From assembly GCF_029229925.1 (NCBI RefSeq), contig NZ_CP107254.1, forward strand, positions 868,001 to 932,000: DNA of 64,000 bases, read 5' to 3'. Below, in pieces: positions 49,435 to 58,930 of this stretch. The position numbers and the translations under genes are program-made. The notes beneath the pieces are model-generated. The model saw only the letters and a list, made by a program, of their open reading frames with translations, did no database searches and was not told the DNA's origin. The stretch is from Halorhabdus sp. BNX81 (GTDB lineage: Archaea > Halobacteriota > Halobacteria > Halobacteriales > Haloarculaceae). Within the stretch, counting starts at the first letter, position 1; the number at the start of each line of letters is the position of its first letter.

Positions 49435-50925
49435 ATGAACGACCGGACTGACGTAGCAGTCATCGGCGGCGGCGTCAGTGGTACAGCTATCGCTCGCGAA
49501 CTTTCCCGGTACGAACTCGATGTCACGTTGCTCGAAGCAGCGCCGGACGTCTGTACCGGGACGAGCAAGGCCAACACGGCCCTGCTACACGCCGGCTTCA
49601 ACGCGAACCCGGACAAGCAGAAAGGACGGCTCAACGTCAGAGGGAACGAACTCTATCACGAGCGGATCCAGCACGAACTCGACGTCCCGATCGAGTGGCG
49701 CGGCGCGCTCGTGGTGGCAACCGAGGAAGCCGAGCGGCCGAAACTCGAATCCCTGTTGGAACGGGGGCGTGAGAACGGCATCGAGGACCTCGAAATCGTC
49801 GATGGCGAGCGCCTCCACGAACTGGAACCGCACCTCACCGACGACGCTATCGCCGCCCTCTGGGCCCCGACGGCCGGGATCGTCAATCCCTTCGAGCTCA
49901 CGGTCGGGTTCGCCAACAACGCCGTCAGCAACGGCGCGACGGTCGAACTGAACGCCGAGGTGACGGACATCGAGGAGGCCAGCGGGGCGTTCCGGGTTCA
50001 GACAGCGCGGGGCGACATCGAGGCCAGCATCGTCGTCAACGCGGCCGGGTTGTACGCCGATGTCATCTCGGAGATGGTCGGCGTTGACGACTTCGAGATC
50101 ACGCCACGGCGCGGCGAGTACTATCTCTACGATAAGGAGACGGACGTCGACGTCCAGCGGACCGTCTTCCCTGTCCCCTCCGAGGTCAGCAAAGGGATCG
50201 TCGTCACCCCGACCGATGAGGGCAACGTGATGATCGGCCCGAACGCCGAGGAGGTCGATGACGTGACCGAGAAGGCCACGACTCGCGAGGGACTCGACGA
50301 GGTTCTTGCGGGAGCCCAGGAGACCGTCCCGGACCTCTCGAAAGACGACGTCATCCGGGAGTTTGCGGGGCTTCGGCCGGCGATCAAAGAAACCGGCGAC
50401 TTCCGGATCCGGACCGAACGCCGTGACCCCGGGTTCGTCAACGTCGCCGGGATCCAGTCGCCGGGCCTCGCCTCGGCACCGGCAGTCGCCGAACTCGTCG
50501 TCGATCTCGTGGGCGACCTAGCAGGCGGGCTCACGGAGGACTCGACGTTCGATCCACAGTACTCACCGCCGCCGAAGACCCGACACATGAGTCACGCCGA
50601 GCGCGCGGCACTGATCGAGGAAGACCCAGCCTACGGACAGATCATCTGTCGGTGTGAGATGATCACCGAGGGTGAAATCCGGGACGCCATCAACGAACCG
50701 GTCGGCGCTCGGACGATCAACGCCGTCAAGCGACGGGTTCGCCCAGGGGCCGGTCGCTGTCAGGGTGGCTTTTGCCAACCTCGCGTCGTCGAGATCCTCG
50801 CCGAGGAACACGGCGTCGATGAAACTGACATCAAACTTGAAGGCGACGGCTCGGAAGTCCTGATCGGCGACACCAAAGAACTGCTGTTGGCCCAGGACAG
50901 TGAGGAGGTGCATGCCGATGACTGA
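49435..50925 (+). CDS. GlpA-like FAD oxidoreductase with BFD 2Fe-2S domain
   Basis: The 496-residue protein has an N-terminal FAD site VIGGGVSGTAIARELS, a DAO-type body (NTALLHAGFN, VVNAAGLYAD, and ITPRRGEYYLYD) and a C-terminal BFD-like iron-sulfur domain with Cys405, Cys407, Cys442 and Cys447 (CRC ... CQGGFC). The body is like GlpD/LhgO, that is, glycerol-3-phosphate or 2-hydroxyacid oxidation. It heads a cluster with an NAD-type flavoprotein and a DUF1667 protein. The same trio in Thermotoga and Firmicutes accompanies glycerol use. The substrate here is unproven. Confidence 0.85.
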   Translation: MNDRTDVAVIGGGVSGTAIARELSRYELDVTLLEAAPDVCTGTSKANTALLHAGFNANPDKQKGRLNVRGNELYHERIQHELDVPIEWRGALVVATEEAERPKLESLLERGRENGIEDLEIVDGERLHELEPHLTDDAIAALWAPTAGIVNPFELTVGFANNAVSNGATVELNAEVTDIEEASGAFRVQTARGDIEASIVVNAAGLYADVISEMVGVDDFEITPRRGEYYLYDKETDVDVQRTVFPVPSEVSKGIVVTPTDEGNVMIGPNAEEVDDVTEKATTREGLDEVLAGAQETVPDLSKDDVIREFAGLRPAIKETGDFRIRTERRDPGFVNVAGIQSPGLASAPAVAELVVDLVGDLAGGLTEDSTFDPQYSPPPKTRHMSHAERAALIEEDPAYGQIICRCEMITEGEIRDAINEPVGARTINAVKRRVRPGAGRCQGGFCQPRVVEILAEEHGVDETDIKLEGDGSEVLIGDTKELLLAQDSEEVHADD

Positions 50926-52270
50926 AACCGAGGCTGAGGCTGAGGCAGAGCCCGCTGAATCGACCGAGTCGGCCGCCGCGGCCGAGAGTGCGATCCGACG
51001 CGAAGCACACGATCTGGTCGTCGTCGGTGGCGGCCCGGCCGGACTGGCCGCGGCCCAGGAAGCCTACGATCACGGGGTCGACGACATCGTCATTCTCGAA
51101 CGGGACTTCGAACTCGGCGGCATCCTCCAGCAGTGCATCCACAACGGCTTCGGCCTGCACTACTTCGACGAGGAGTTGACGGGGCCCGAGTACGCCCAGG
51201 AGTTCATCGAGAACGTCGCCGAGCGCGGCGTCGACATCCGGCTGAACACGATGGTCCAGGAAGTGACCGACGGGAAGACCGTCTACGCTGTCAGCGAAGA
51301 CGTAGGGCTGACCGAGATCGACGCCGAGGCTGTCGTCCTGGCGATGGGCTGTCGGGAACGGACGCGAGAGGCCCTGGACATTCCGGGAGACCGCCCGGCC
51401 GGCGTCTTCAGCGCCGGAACAGCCCAGCGCTACATCAACATGGAAGGGAAGATGCCCGGCGAGAAGGCAGTCATCCTCGGCTCGGGCGACATCGGTCTCA
51501 TCATGGCTCGACGGATGTACCTCGAAGGGGCTGAGGTCCCGGCAGTCCTCGAAGTAATGCCGTACTCGGGCGGACTGACCCGCAACGTCGTCCAGTGTCT
51601 GGAGGACTTCGACATTCCACTACGAACGCAACAGACCATCACCGAGATCTACGGCGACGAACGCGTCGAGGGCGTTACCGTCCAGGAGGTCGACGACGAC
51701 TTCGAGCCGATCCCCGGCACTGAGTACGACATCGAGTGTGACACCGTCCTGCTGTCTGTCGGGCTGATTCCCGAAAACGAACTCTCGGAGGGTGCCGGTG
51801 TGGATATGCACCCCGTCACTGGCGGGCCGGTCGTCGACGACGGTCGGGAGACCAGCGTCGAGGACATCTACGCCTGCGGGAACGTCCTCCACGTCCACGA
51901 TCTGGTCGACTGGGTGACCGAGGAGAGCATGATCGCCGGCCGATCGGTCGCCAAACAGCTCAACGACGAGATCGACATCCGCGAGGAACCGATCGAGATC
52001 GAATCCACCGGCGCGGTGAGCTACGTCGTCCCGGAGCGGATCAGCAAATCCGACGCCGACCGCGAGGAACTTCCGTTGTATCTGCGGGTCTATGCGCCCA
52101 TGAACGAGGTCTTCGTCACCGTCGAGAGCGGCGACGAGCAGTTGGCTCGCGAGTTCGAGCGCCGTGCGGAACCCGGCGAGATGATCACGGTCGATCTCGA
52201 CGCCGAGGCGCTCGAAGACCTCCCGGAGAATCGTCTCGTGGTTGACGTCGTTCCAAAGGAGGAGATCTAG
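50918..52270 (+). CDS. NAD(P)/FAD-dependent oxidoreductase of the GlpA/DUF1667 cluster
   Basis: The 450-residue flavoprotein has an acidic N-terminal tail, the FAD-binding VVVGGGPAGLAAAQEAYD, a GGILQQCIHNGFGLHYF segment and a second nucleotide-binding ILGSGDIGLIMARRM. It likely passes electrons from its GlpA-like partner to NAD or a quinone-side carrier. The ATG at 50918 fits a GGAGGTG ribosome site at 50903-50909; the ATG at 50912 is too close. It overlaps the preceding gene by eight bases, and DUF1667 starts at the next base after its stop. Confidence 0.87.
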   Translation: MTETEAEAEAEPAESTESAAAAESAIRREAHDLVVVGGGPAGLAAAQEAYDHGVDDIVILERDFELGGILQQCIHNGFGLHYFDEELTGPEYAQEFIENVAERGVDIRLNTMVQEVTDGKTVYAVSEDVGLTEIDAEAVVLAMGCRERTREALDIPGDRPAGVFSAGTAQRYINMEGKMPGEKAVILGSGDIGLIMARRMYLEGAEVPAVLEVMPYSGGLTRNVVQCLEDFDIPLRTQQTITEIYGDERVEGVTVQEVDDDFEPIPGTEYDIECDTVLLSVGLIPENELSEGAGVDMHPVTGGPVVDDGRETSVEDIYACGNVLHVHDLVDWVTEESMIAGRSVAKQLNDEIDIREEPIEIESTGAVSYVVPERISKSDADREELPLYLRVYAPMNEVFVTVESGDEQLAREFERRAEPGEMITVDLDAEALEDLPENRLVVDVVPKEEI

Positions 52271-52666
52271 ATGAGCCCTGAAACCGTCGAGATAACCTGT
52301 ATCGCCTGCCCGGTCGGCTGTGACGTCTCCATCGAGGTCGAGGGTGGGGAGATTCAATCGATCGAGGGCTTCACCTGCCCCAGAGGCAAGGAATACGCCA
52401 AAGAGGAGTACCGGAACCCGACGCGGATCCTCCCGACGACGGCACGCGTCGCGGGTGGCGTCCTCCCACGAGTGCCCGTCAAATCCGCCGAGCCGATGCC
52501 CAAACCGGAGCTGGAAGCTGCCATGCGTGAGATCGCTGCCGTCGAAGTCCAGGCCCCGGTCGAACTCGGTGACGTGATCGTCGAAAACGTCTGTGACACC
52601 GATGTCGACATCGTCGCGACCCGCGACCTCCCGGCAGCCGACGAGGGGCCGAAAGCCGCCGACTGA
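52271..52666 (+). CDS. DUF1667 domain protein
   Basis: The 131-residue protein has four cysteines at the front, Cys10, Cys13, Cys17 and Cys36, in TCIACPVGCDVSIEVEGG and FTCPRGKEYA, the arrangement of COG3862/DUF1667, which probably binds an iron-sulfur cluster or zinc. It is always found as third partner of a GlpA-like dehydrogenase and an NAD flavoprotein. A role as electron-transfer subunit of that complex is inference. Confidence 0.9.
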   Translation: MSPETVEITCIACPVGCDVSIEVEGGEIQSIEGFTCPRGKEYAKEEYRNPTRILPTTARVAGGVLPRVPVKSAEPMPKPELEAAMREIAAVEVQAPVELGDVIVENVCDTDVDIVATRDLPAADEGPKAAD

Positions 52667-52781
52667 TCGGTGGGCCAGCCGAGACTGAGACCGCAACGAC
52701 TTCCTCGGACGCGGCTCCCGTGGTGGCAGTTCCATCGCGTGGACCGTCACGTTCATTCTACCCGATCGAATATCCATCCCT

Positions 52782-53327
52782 ATGCGCGTTCGAGACTGGC
52801 AGGACATCCTCGCGGACGTGGTCGAGAACGACCGAGATCCGGACGGATGGCGCGCCGTCGGCGGCGATCGCGCCGGCGGCATCGGTGAGGACCTCTATCT
52901 GGGCCACCCTTCCGTGGGTGTCTATCAGCTCAAGACCTACGCGAAAAACCCCTACGAGGTCCGGGGGGTCGGGGCGGAAGTCGCCCGCAGCCTCGACGAC
53001 GAGATCGAGCCGCTGTTCCCCGAGAAGGGGGCCGGCCGCTTCGGCGTCCAGCAGCCGGTCGAGGACGAACGCGAGGCCAGAGAGAAGGCGAACCAACTGG
53101 AGGCAGTCGTTCAGGAACACGCCCAGGCATCGACCTCCCCTGATGCGTTGTTCGAGGACCTCATGGACGCCCTGGACAGCCCGGCCTACGGCCCGATAGA
53201 GTTCGACGCCTACGGCCGCCCCGACGCGATGGACGACCTCACGGAAACCTTCGAGGAGGCCGAGGAGTTACTCGACGCCGAACTGGAGGACCTGATCGAC
53301 GAGAACGTGGGCCGCGGGTTCCAGTGA
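52782..53327 (+). CDS. Haloarchaeal hypothetical protein
   Basis: This 181-residue acidic protein starts MRVRDWQDILADVVENDRDPDGW and contains YLGHPSVGVYQLKTYAKNPYEV, followed by helical acidic segments. It belongs to no family with known function that I recognise, but composition and start are typical for conserved haloarchaeal proteins. No signal peptide or membrane helix is present. Confidence 0.75.
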   Translation: MRVRDWQDILADVVENDRDPDGWRAVGGDRAGGIGEDLYLGHPSVGVYQLKTYAKNPYEVRGVGAEVARSLDDEIEPLFPEKGAGRFGVQQPVEDEREAREKANQLEAVVQEHAQASTSPDALFEDLMDALDSPAYGPIEFDAYGRPDAMDDLTETFEEAEELLDAELEDLIDENVGRGFQ

Positions 53328-53491
53328 GTGATCGTTGGTCGAGTGAGTTTGTTCGGATGATCGTTGTGCGCTGAGGCGTTCTCAAGCGATACATAGAGCG
53401 ATCATCCAGTTCCGGTTGGGGATCGATAGTATCTGTAGATTTGATAGTCAATTCGAGGAATATATGCGGTTGGAGTGAAAAATGATTCAGC

Positions 53492-54511
53492 ATGTCGCCC
53501 AATCCAACGAGACGACAACTACTCGCGGCCGGTGGTCTCGGGGTCGCAGCCCTCGGTGGAGGTGCACTCGCCTATGCCGGTTCACGTGCATCGAACCAGG
53601 GCCCGACCGGGAGCGAGTCGCCCCTGCAATGGATCGGCGATGGCATGGATTCGGAAAGCGAGTCAGGGTCCCAGCCAAGCTTCTACTGCTGGTCGCAACC
53701 GCGGTATGAGTCCCGCAAAGCTGACCTCCCGGAGAGCGCAAAACAGGACTGGCAGGATGGATCGGCGTACCTTCCGAGCGATACGTTCCGCGAGGCTATT
53801 TCCGTGGAGACGGCTGTGTTTTCGAACTATTCGCCCGGTCGTGGCTTCGCGACGTCCGGCACCGTTGACGTGGATACGCTGGTAAACGCCGAATTTCCAG
53901 CGCGGGAAATCTTGCGGGGACGGGGGAACGATCCCGACGTCGCTTTCGAGAAACGAGAAACGCATCGTGGACTCGATGTCTATCGCCAGCAGTTCGTGTC
54001 TTCCGGCCTTTCCCGGGCGATCGCGGTAAACGATTCGACGTGTGTGGTTTCGAACCTTCACGAGGAATCCTCTAGGGCTGTTGACACCGTGAAATCGATC
54101 GCGGACAACTGGTTCGATGGCTCACAACGCCTCTCCGAGACGAGCGACGCATTCGATCGGTTTACCTCGTTGCTTGATCCCGGGTTCGTGGCCAACATTT
54201 CGATTGGAGAAGCCCACACCCCGAGGGGAACCACTATCGCTTTCGACGGTGACACTGCCGTCTCCAGAGAAGTCGTCTTGGAACCGAAGATTCAATCGAA
54301 CATGTGTGAGGAGCGTACCGTAGAGCAAAAAATCGAGGGCGTTATGGATCAGCCGATGAGAAATCGATTCGATTCCGTCTCTAACGTGAACGTGGACATC
54401 TCCGACGGTGCCGGCGTGGTCGAACTCTCGATCCCGATCGAAGCAGTCGATCCCACCTGGGAAACTTTGGATTTCTACAGGCGAGGAGTTTTTGCCACAT
54501 GTGTGGACTGA
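53492..54511 (+). CDS. Tat-exported protein of unknown function
   Basis: The 339-residue protein begins NPTRRQLLAAGGLGVAALGG, a Tat signal whose end lacks a clear lipobox, so it may be released or anchored by the signal itself. The mature part has alternating strands and helices without a known motif (FSNYSPGRGFATSGTVDVDTLVN, TVKSIADNWFDG). It is flanked on both sides by gaps of 150 bases and carries less biased codons than housekeeping genes nearby, so it looks accessory. Confidence 0.75.
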   Translation: MSPNPTRRQLLAAGGLGVAALGGGALAYAGSRASNQGPTGSESPLQWIGDGMDSESESGSQPSFYCWSQPRYESRKADLPESAKQDWQDGSAYLPSDTFREAISVETAVFSNYSPGRGFATSGTVDVDTLVNAEFPAREILRGRGNDPDVAFEKRETHRGLDVYRQQFVSSGLSRAIAVNDSTCVVSNLHEESSRAVDTVKSIADNWFDGSQRLSETSDAFDRFTSLLDPGFVANISIGEAHTPRGTTIAFDGDTAVSREVVLEPKIQSNMCEERTVEQKIEGVMDQPMRNRFDSVSNVNVDISDGAGVVELSIPIEAVDPTWETLDFYRRGVFATCVD

Positions 54512-54663
54512 GTGGTGTCGATCGCGCTCCCCTGATCGAACATTGAGACGATCCCCGGCACAGCATCGTGGGACGGGTGGTCGATTTACATTGCTCCTTC
54601 CGTCTTGCTGTTCGATCACATAGGGGCAAGACAAGAGTCCACGGCGCTACCCGGGAGACGATC

Positions 54664-55611
54664 TCAGGGATCGACCCGATCGAGCCACCGGGTGGGCGTA
54701 TCGAGTTCGTCGTCGGTAGGGAGATTCCCTGGTTGCTCCCAGACGGCGTGAGCGCCATCGATCCCTCTCTCGGCCGCGACGGCCTCGAAGAAGGCCTTCC
54801 CGCGCTCGTATTGCTGGCGCTTCAGGCCCAGCCCGAGCAGTCGCTGGATGAGCCCGGCGACTGGCCCACGGTTGTTCCGCCGGCGGTCGAGTGCGTCCCG
54901 GAGGTCCTGGTAGGGCCGATCGAACGCGTCGTCCATCACGAGTTCGGCGTACCCCTCGACGGCCGTCATCGCCGTGTTGAGTTCGGCGAAGGCGTCGCGA
55001 TCTATCTGGCCGTCGGCGAGGTCCCCGACAGTTTCCTCGACGCGGGTTTCGAGATACGACGACAGCCACGGCGCGGCCCCGAACTCCGCGGCGTGGGTCA
55101 CTTCGTGGAACGCGATCCAGCGCCGAAACCGGGCGAGTGGGACGTTCAGTTGGTCGGCGATTTCGACGATGTTGGGGTGGACGAAGTACAGTTCGTGGGG
55201 GTCCTCACCGAGCAAGACGGGGTCGTACTGCCCGAGGACGTTCCGTCCGAGAAAGCCGAGCATGACCGCCATCGTCGTGGTGTTTATTGTGCGGGCGATG
55301 CCCGGAATCTCGTCCGCACGGGCCTCGATCGGCCCCATCACTCGCTCGAAGGTCCCGATGTTCGCCTCGATCCAGTGGTTGCGGTTCAGGATCGTGACCG
55401 ACTCGGGTAACTCGAAGGCAGCGTTCGTTGCGTCAGTGACCGCGTCTCTGGCTGCCCGAACGTCGGCCGCGTAGGCCTCTTCTTCGGCCGCCGTCAGAGA
55501 TACCGACCCGGGATCAGTCGCGGCTGTCGCCGCGGCAGCGGCCGCCTCCCAGTCGATCGGGCCCGTTCCTGATGCCGCTGTGACTGCACGGAATCCGTCG
55601 AGGAGACTCAT
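54664..55611 (-). CDS. Zincin-like metallopeptidase (COG5282/DUF2342)
   Basis: The 315-residue protein has a HExxH metal site at 169-173 (FHEVTHAAEFGAAPWL) and a later glutamate in VEGYAELVMD suited as third ligand. It starts MSLLDGFRAVTAASGTGPIDW, typical for this actinobacterial and haloarchaeal family. There is no signal peptide, so it acts inside the cell. The substrate is unknown. The ATG at 55611 is used. Confidence 0.85.
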   Translation of the reverse strand: MSLLDGFRAVTAASGTGPIDWEAAAAAATAATDPGSVSLTAAEEEAYAADVRAARDAVTDATNAAFELPESVTILNRNHWIEANIGTFERVMGPIEARADEIPGIARTINTTTMAVMLGFLGRNVLGQYDPVLLGEDPHELYFVHPNIVEIADQLNVPLARFRRWIAFHEVTHAAEFGAAPWLSSYLETRVEETVGDLADGQIDRDAFAELNTAMTAVEGYAELVMDDAFDRPYQDLRDALDRRRNNRGPVAGLIQRLLGLGLKRQQYERGKAFFEAVAAERGIDGAHAVWEQPGNLPTDDELDTPTRWLDRVDP

Positions 55612-55706
55612 ACTGTCGGTAACCCGTCGCCGAAGATAGGGCTTCCCCCTTGGGCAGCCGTCGTAACGGTTATAGCCCGTTGCCGGCAATATTGGCCTGT
55701 TGTACG

Positions 55707-56123
55707 ATGGCATTACATCGACGTCGTCTACTCGGGATTCTAGGGGTGGCGCTCGGGTCGGGGCTGAGTGGGTGTCTCGACGCGTCGGGAGAGGACGAAT
55801 CGACGGGCACCGACAGAGACCATCGGACGACCGTCACGATTCGCGACGGGGCGTTTTCCCCGCGTTCGTGGGAGGCAGCTGCGGGCCACGAAGTGACCGT
55901 CGTCTTCGAGAACCACGACGACCGGGAACACAGTTTGCGGGGGGACTTCGGCGACTTCGAGGTTCGCGTGCCGGCGGGCGAGACCGTCAGCCGGACGGTG
56001 ACTGTGCCGGAGAAACCGGGCGACTATGCGATCGAGTGCAACGGGACCATGGGCGCGTTCGAACTCGAAGCCGTGCCCGCGGATATGCTGGGTGGCTGTA
56101 GCCTCGACGAGTCCAATGAGTGA
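55707..56123 (+). CDS. Cupredoxin-like lipoprotein with incomplete copper site
   Basis: The 138-residue protein has a signal HRRRLLGILGVALGSGLSGC with lipobox Cys23 and a cupredoxin fold (TVTIRDGAFSPRSWEAAAGHEVTVVF, EHSL with His75, YAIEC with Cys111, Met115). The second histidine that normally follows the Cys is missing (CNGTMGAFEL), and an extra Cys131 sits near the end. Copper binding would be altered or absent. It overlaps the YeeE-type transporter gene by eight bases, suggesting it hands a sulfur compound or metal to that transporter. Confidence 0.75.
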   Translation: MALHRRRLLGILGVALGSGLSGCLDASGEDESTGTDRDHRTTVTIRDGAFSPRSWEAAAGHEVTVVFENHDDREHSLRGDFGDFEVRVPAGETVSRTVTVPEKPGDYAIECNGTMGAFELEAVPADMLGGCSLDESNE

Positions 56124-57258
56124 ACTCGCCCTCGCGCTGGTGGCGGGCGTCGGATTCGGCGTCTTCTTTCAGAAGGGGCGGCTCTGCTATGCGAGCGCGC
56201 TCTCGGACTTCTTTCTGTTTCGATCGTCTCGGGTCGGCGGCGGCATCCTGCTCGCCACGCTGCTGACGACACTCTCCTGGAGTGGTGCGTATCTTTTGGG
56301 CGGCAAAGCCGGTTTCTGGCTCCCCTCGTGGGGGTTCTCTGGGCTGATCGGCGGCGCTATCTTCGGCGTCGGGATGATCCTTGCGGGTGCCTGCCTGACG
56401 AGCACGCTCTGGCGCGTCGCCAGCGGCAGCGGCCAGTACGCGCTCGTGCTGGTGGGCATCCTCGTGGGATTCTTCCTCACCGGACTGGCCCACCCTTGGC
56501 TCGCGGAGTTCTATTTCACGCCGCTGTGGCTCGGAACTGGCGGGACTGCCTTCGCCGCTCCCGTCCCCGCACCGCTCGTGGCGGTCGCATTCGTCGGCGT
56601 CGTCGTCCTCGCGTACGCTGGGGTCGCTGGATCGACGACGCGCCGATTCGACGGGTCGATCGACGAAGACGAGGGGCGGATCGACGGGTTTCGCGAATCC
56701 GTACGCGTTGGATTGGCGGGCCTCGTTGCAGGCGCGCGCCAGTACGTCGGTGCGCGAGCTTCGGGGATCGATCTCGGCCGTGCGCTTCGCCGACCATGGG
56801 ATCCCCGGACCTGCGGGATCGGGATCGCGCTCACGGCGACACTCTGGATCGGCGTGTCGAGCGTCTGGACCGTTTCGGGCCCACTCGAGGACTGGGTCGC
56901 GTTCGGGTTCGTGGCGATCAGTACCGACCTGCTGGAAACTGTCCCCGGCTTCGACGCCGCATACTCCGGCAGCATCTCGCCGGGGATGGGCGTCATTGCC
57001 GGATTTCTCCTCGGTGCCTTTCTCGCGGCACTCGCCGGTGGCGACTTCGAGTTCACACCGCCGTCGCGCTCGGCTGGCGTCACGCCCGTCGCTGGCGGCG
57101 TCCTGATGGGCGTCGGTGCAACCCTCGCCCCCGGCTGTAACGTGACGAACCTCTACACCGGCGTGGCATCACTGAGCATCCACGGGATCGTCGCCGGAAC
57201 CGGCATCGTCCTCGGTGCGTACGCCAGTACCCGATTGCTTTTTCGTGCCCGGGGATAG
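56116..57258 (+). CDS. YeeE/YedE (TsuA-like) sulfur-compound transporter
   Basis: The 380-residue protein has about nine to ten membrane helices and the three conserved cysteine sites of the family in order: KGRLCYASAL, LAGACLTSTLWR and LAPGCNVTNLYTG. In bacterial TsuA such cysteines relay thiosulfate sulfur through the membrane. The preceding cupredoxin-like lipoprotein is translationally coupled. A TusA-like partner is not adjacent. Confidence 0.85.
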   Translation: MSELALALVAGVGFGVFFQKGRLCYASALSDFFLFRSSRVGGGILLATLLTTLSWSGAYLLGGKAGFWLPSWGFSGLIGGAIFGVGMILAGACLTSTLWRVASGSGQYALVLVGILVGFFLTGLAHPWLAEFYFTPLWLGTGGTAFAAPVPAPLVAVAFVGVVVLAYAGVAGSTTRRFDGSIDEDEGRIDGFRESVRVGLAGLVAGARQYVGARASGIDLGRALRRPWDPRTCGIGIALTATLWIGVSSVWTVSGPLEDWVAFGFVAISTDLLETVPGFDAAYSGSISPGMGVIAGFLLGAFLAALAGGDFEFTPPSRSAGVTPVAGGVLMGVGATLAPGCNVTNLYTGVASLSIHGIVAGTGIVLGAYASTRLLFRARG

Positions 57259-57285
57259 CACGGCTGTTCGCCCGGTCCTCACAAG

Positions 57286-57519
57286 TCAGGCTTCGATTTC
57301 GATATCTTCGCCGTCGCCGGCAAGCAGTTTTCGGGCAAGAGCAATCCCGATGGCCAGGACGGCAAGTCCCAGGAGTGGAATGCCGAGGCCCGCGCCACCT
57401 GACTCGTCGTTTTCGTCCGTCCCGTTCAGTTCACCGCGGTTACTACCTCCCTCGTACTCGCTTCCGGCGGGGATCGACCCGTCCTCGAAATGTAGTTCCA
57501 TGAACGTGAACTCGTCCAT
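57286..57519 (-). CDS. Small single-pass membrane protein
   Basis: This 77-residue protein has an acidic glycine-rich front and one membrane helix (GIPLLGLAVLAIGIALARKLL, about 45-65) with a short acidic tail. It lies convergent to the YeeE gene. The second ATG (MELHFEDG) is an equally possible start. It has no family I can name. Confidence 0.55.
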   Translation of the reverse strand: MDEFTFMELHFEDGSIPAGSEYEGGSNRGELNGTDENDESGGAGLGIPLLGLAVLAIGIALARKLLAGDGEDIEIEA

Positions 57520-57600
57520 ACAGGGGGCTCGACGAGTACTCCCAAAGAAGTTCCGCCGGGCAGGCGAGGTTTTCTTGGTGGGGCCACCCCGAATGGTCGC

Positions 57601-58680
57601 ATGGACGACCCACAGCGGGACTTTCTCGAATCGCTCCTCGACACTGCCAGCCCATCGGGCTTCGAAACGCCCGGCCAGCGCGTCTGGATCGAGTACGTCT
57701 CACAGTTCGCCGACAAAGTCAGGACTGATGACTACGGCAACGCCGTCGCGGTCCACGAGGGCGACGGGGATCGCGAGATCGCGATCGCCGGCCACGGTGA
57801 CGAGATCGGCTTCATGGTCCGGGACATCACCGACGATGGGTTCCTCCAGTTGTCCCGGATCGGCGGGTCGGATCGGACGGTCACTCGCGGCCAGCACGTC
57901 ACTGTTCACACCGATGCGGGACCTGTCTCCGGCGTGGTCGGCCAGACGGCGATCCACCTGCGTGATCGCGAGGACGACAGTATCGACGACGTGGCCGAAC
58001 AACACGTCGACATCGGCGTCGCCGACGGCGAGTCCGCTCGCGAGCGCGTCGAGATCGGCGATCCAGTGACATTTGCCTCGGGCCTCGAGTCGCTCGCGGG
58101 GACGCGGCTGTCGGCCCGCGGCATGGACAACCGCGTGGGGATCTGGACGGCTGCCGAAGCGCTGCGAACGGCAAGCGACGCCGACGCCTCGGCGACGGTC
58201 TACGCCGTCAGCACCGTCCAGGAGGAACTCGGACTCCAGGGCGCGAAGATGGTCGGGTTCGATCTCGATCCCGACGCCGTGGTGGCGGTGGACGTCACGC
58301 ACGCGACTGATACGCCGGACGTGCCGGGGAAACGATCCAACGGCGTCGAACTCGGTGCCGGACCGGTTGTCGCGCGTGGCAGTGCGAACCACCCGCGACT
58401 CGTCGACGCACTCCGCTCTGTGGCTGACGAGGAGGGTCTCGACGTCCAGCTCGAAGCGACGGGCATCCGGACCGGCACTGATGCGGACGCCTTCTACACC
58501 CAGCGTGGGGGCGTCCCATCGGTGAACCTGGGGCTGCCGAACCGCTACATGCACACGCCCGTCGAAGTGATCGACACGGCGGATCTGACGAACGCGGCCA
58601 CGCTGCTCGGTTCCTTCGCCGTCGCCGCCGAGTCGCTTGCGCCCTTCGGCGTCGAATTCGACACCGAGTCGCGGGCCTAG
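57601..58680 (+). CDS. M42 family metallo-aminopeptidase
   Basis: The 359-residue enzyme has the dinuclear metal site residues: His64 and Asp66 in AGHGDEIGF, Asp174 in GMDNRVG, the Glu206-Glu207 pair in VQEELGLQGA, Asp229, and a C-terminal HTPVEVI. These proteins remove N-terminal residues from peptides, forming tetrahedral complexes. It is followed 64 bases later by the LSm gene. Confidence 0.9.
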   Translation: MDDPQRDFLESLLDTASPSGFETPGQRVWIEYVSQFADKVRTDDYGNAVAVHEGDGDREIAIAGHGDEIGFMVRDITDDGFLQLSRIGGSDRTVTRGQHVTVHTDAGPVSGVVGQTAIHLRDREDDSIDDVAEQHVDIGVADGESARERVEIGDPVTFASGLESLAGTRLSARGMDNRVGIWTAAEALRTASDADASATVYAVSTVQEELGLQGAKMVGFDLDPDAVVAVDVTHATDTPDVPGKRSNGVELGAGPVVARGSANHPRLVDALRSVADEEGLDVQLEATGIRTGTDADAFYTQRGGVPSVNLGLPNRYMHTPVEVIDTADLTNAATLLGSFAVAAESLAPFGVEFDTESRA

Positions 58681-58744
58681 TCACCGGCAACAGGTCGTTT
58701 CGAAAGCCGATACGTTTATCAAGCCATCGCTGTCTCGTATCCGT

Positions 58745-58930
58745 ATGAGTGATCAACCACGTGACGTTCTCGAAGAGACTGTCGGGTCGACGGTTACGGT
58801 CGATCTGAAAGGCGGCGAGGTTCTGGAAGGGGAACTTACTGGGTACGACCAGCACCTGAATCTGGTGCTGTCGGCGGGCGAAGACACAACGATTATACGC
58901 GGCGACAACGTCGTATCGATACACCTATGA
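58745..58930 (+). CDS. LSm/Sm-like RNA-binding protein
   Basis: The 61-residue protein is a minimal Sm fold: Sm1 [26 protein letters not shown] and a short Sm2 [10 protein letters not shown]. Haloarchaeal LSm proteins are this short and form rings that bind U-rich RNA and tRNA precursors. It overlaps the L37e gene by three bases (ATGA), the classic archaeal pair. Confidence 0.95.
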   Translation: MSDQPRDVLEETVGSTVTVDLKGGEVLEGELTGYDQHLNLVLSAGEDTTIIRGDNVVSIHL

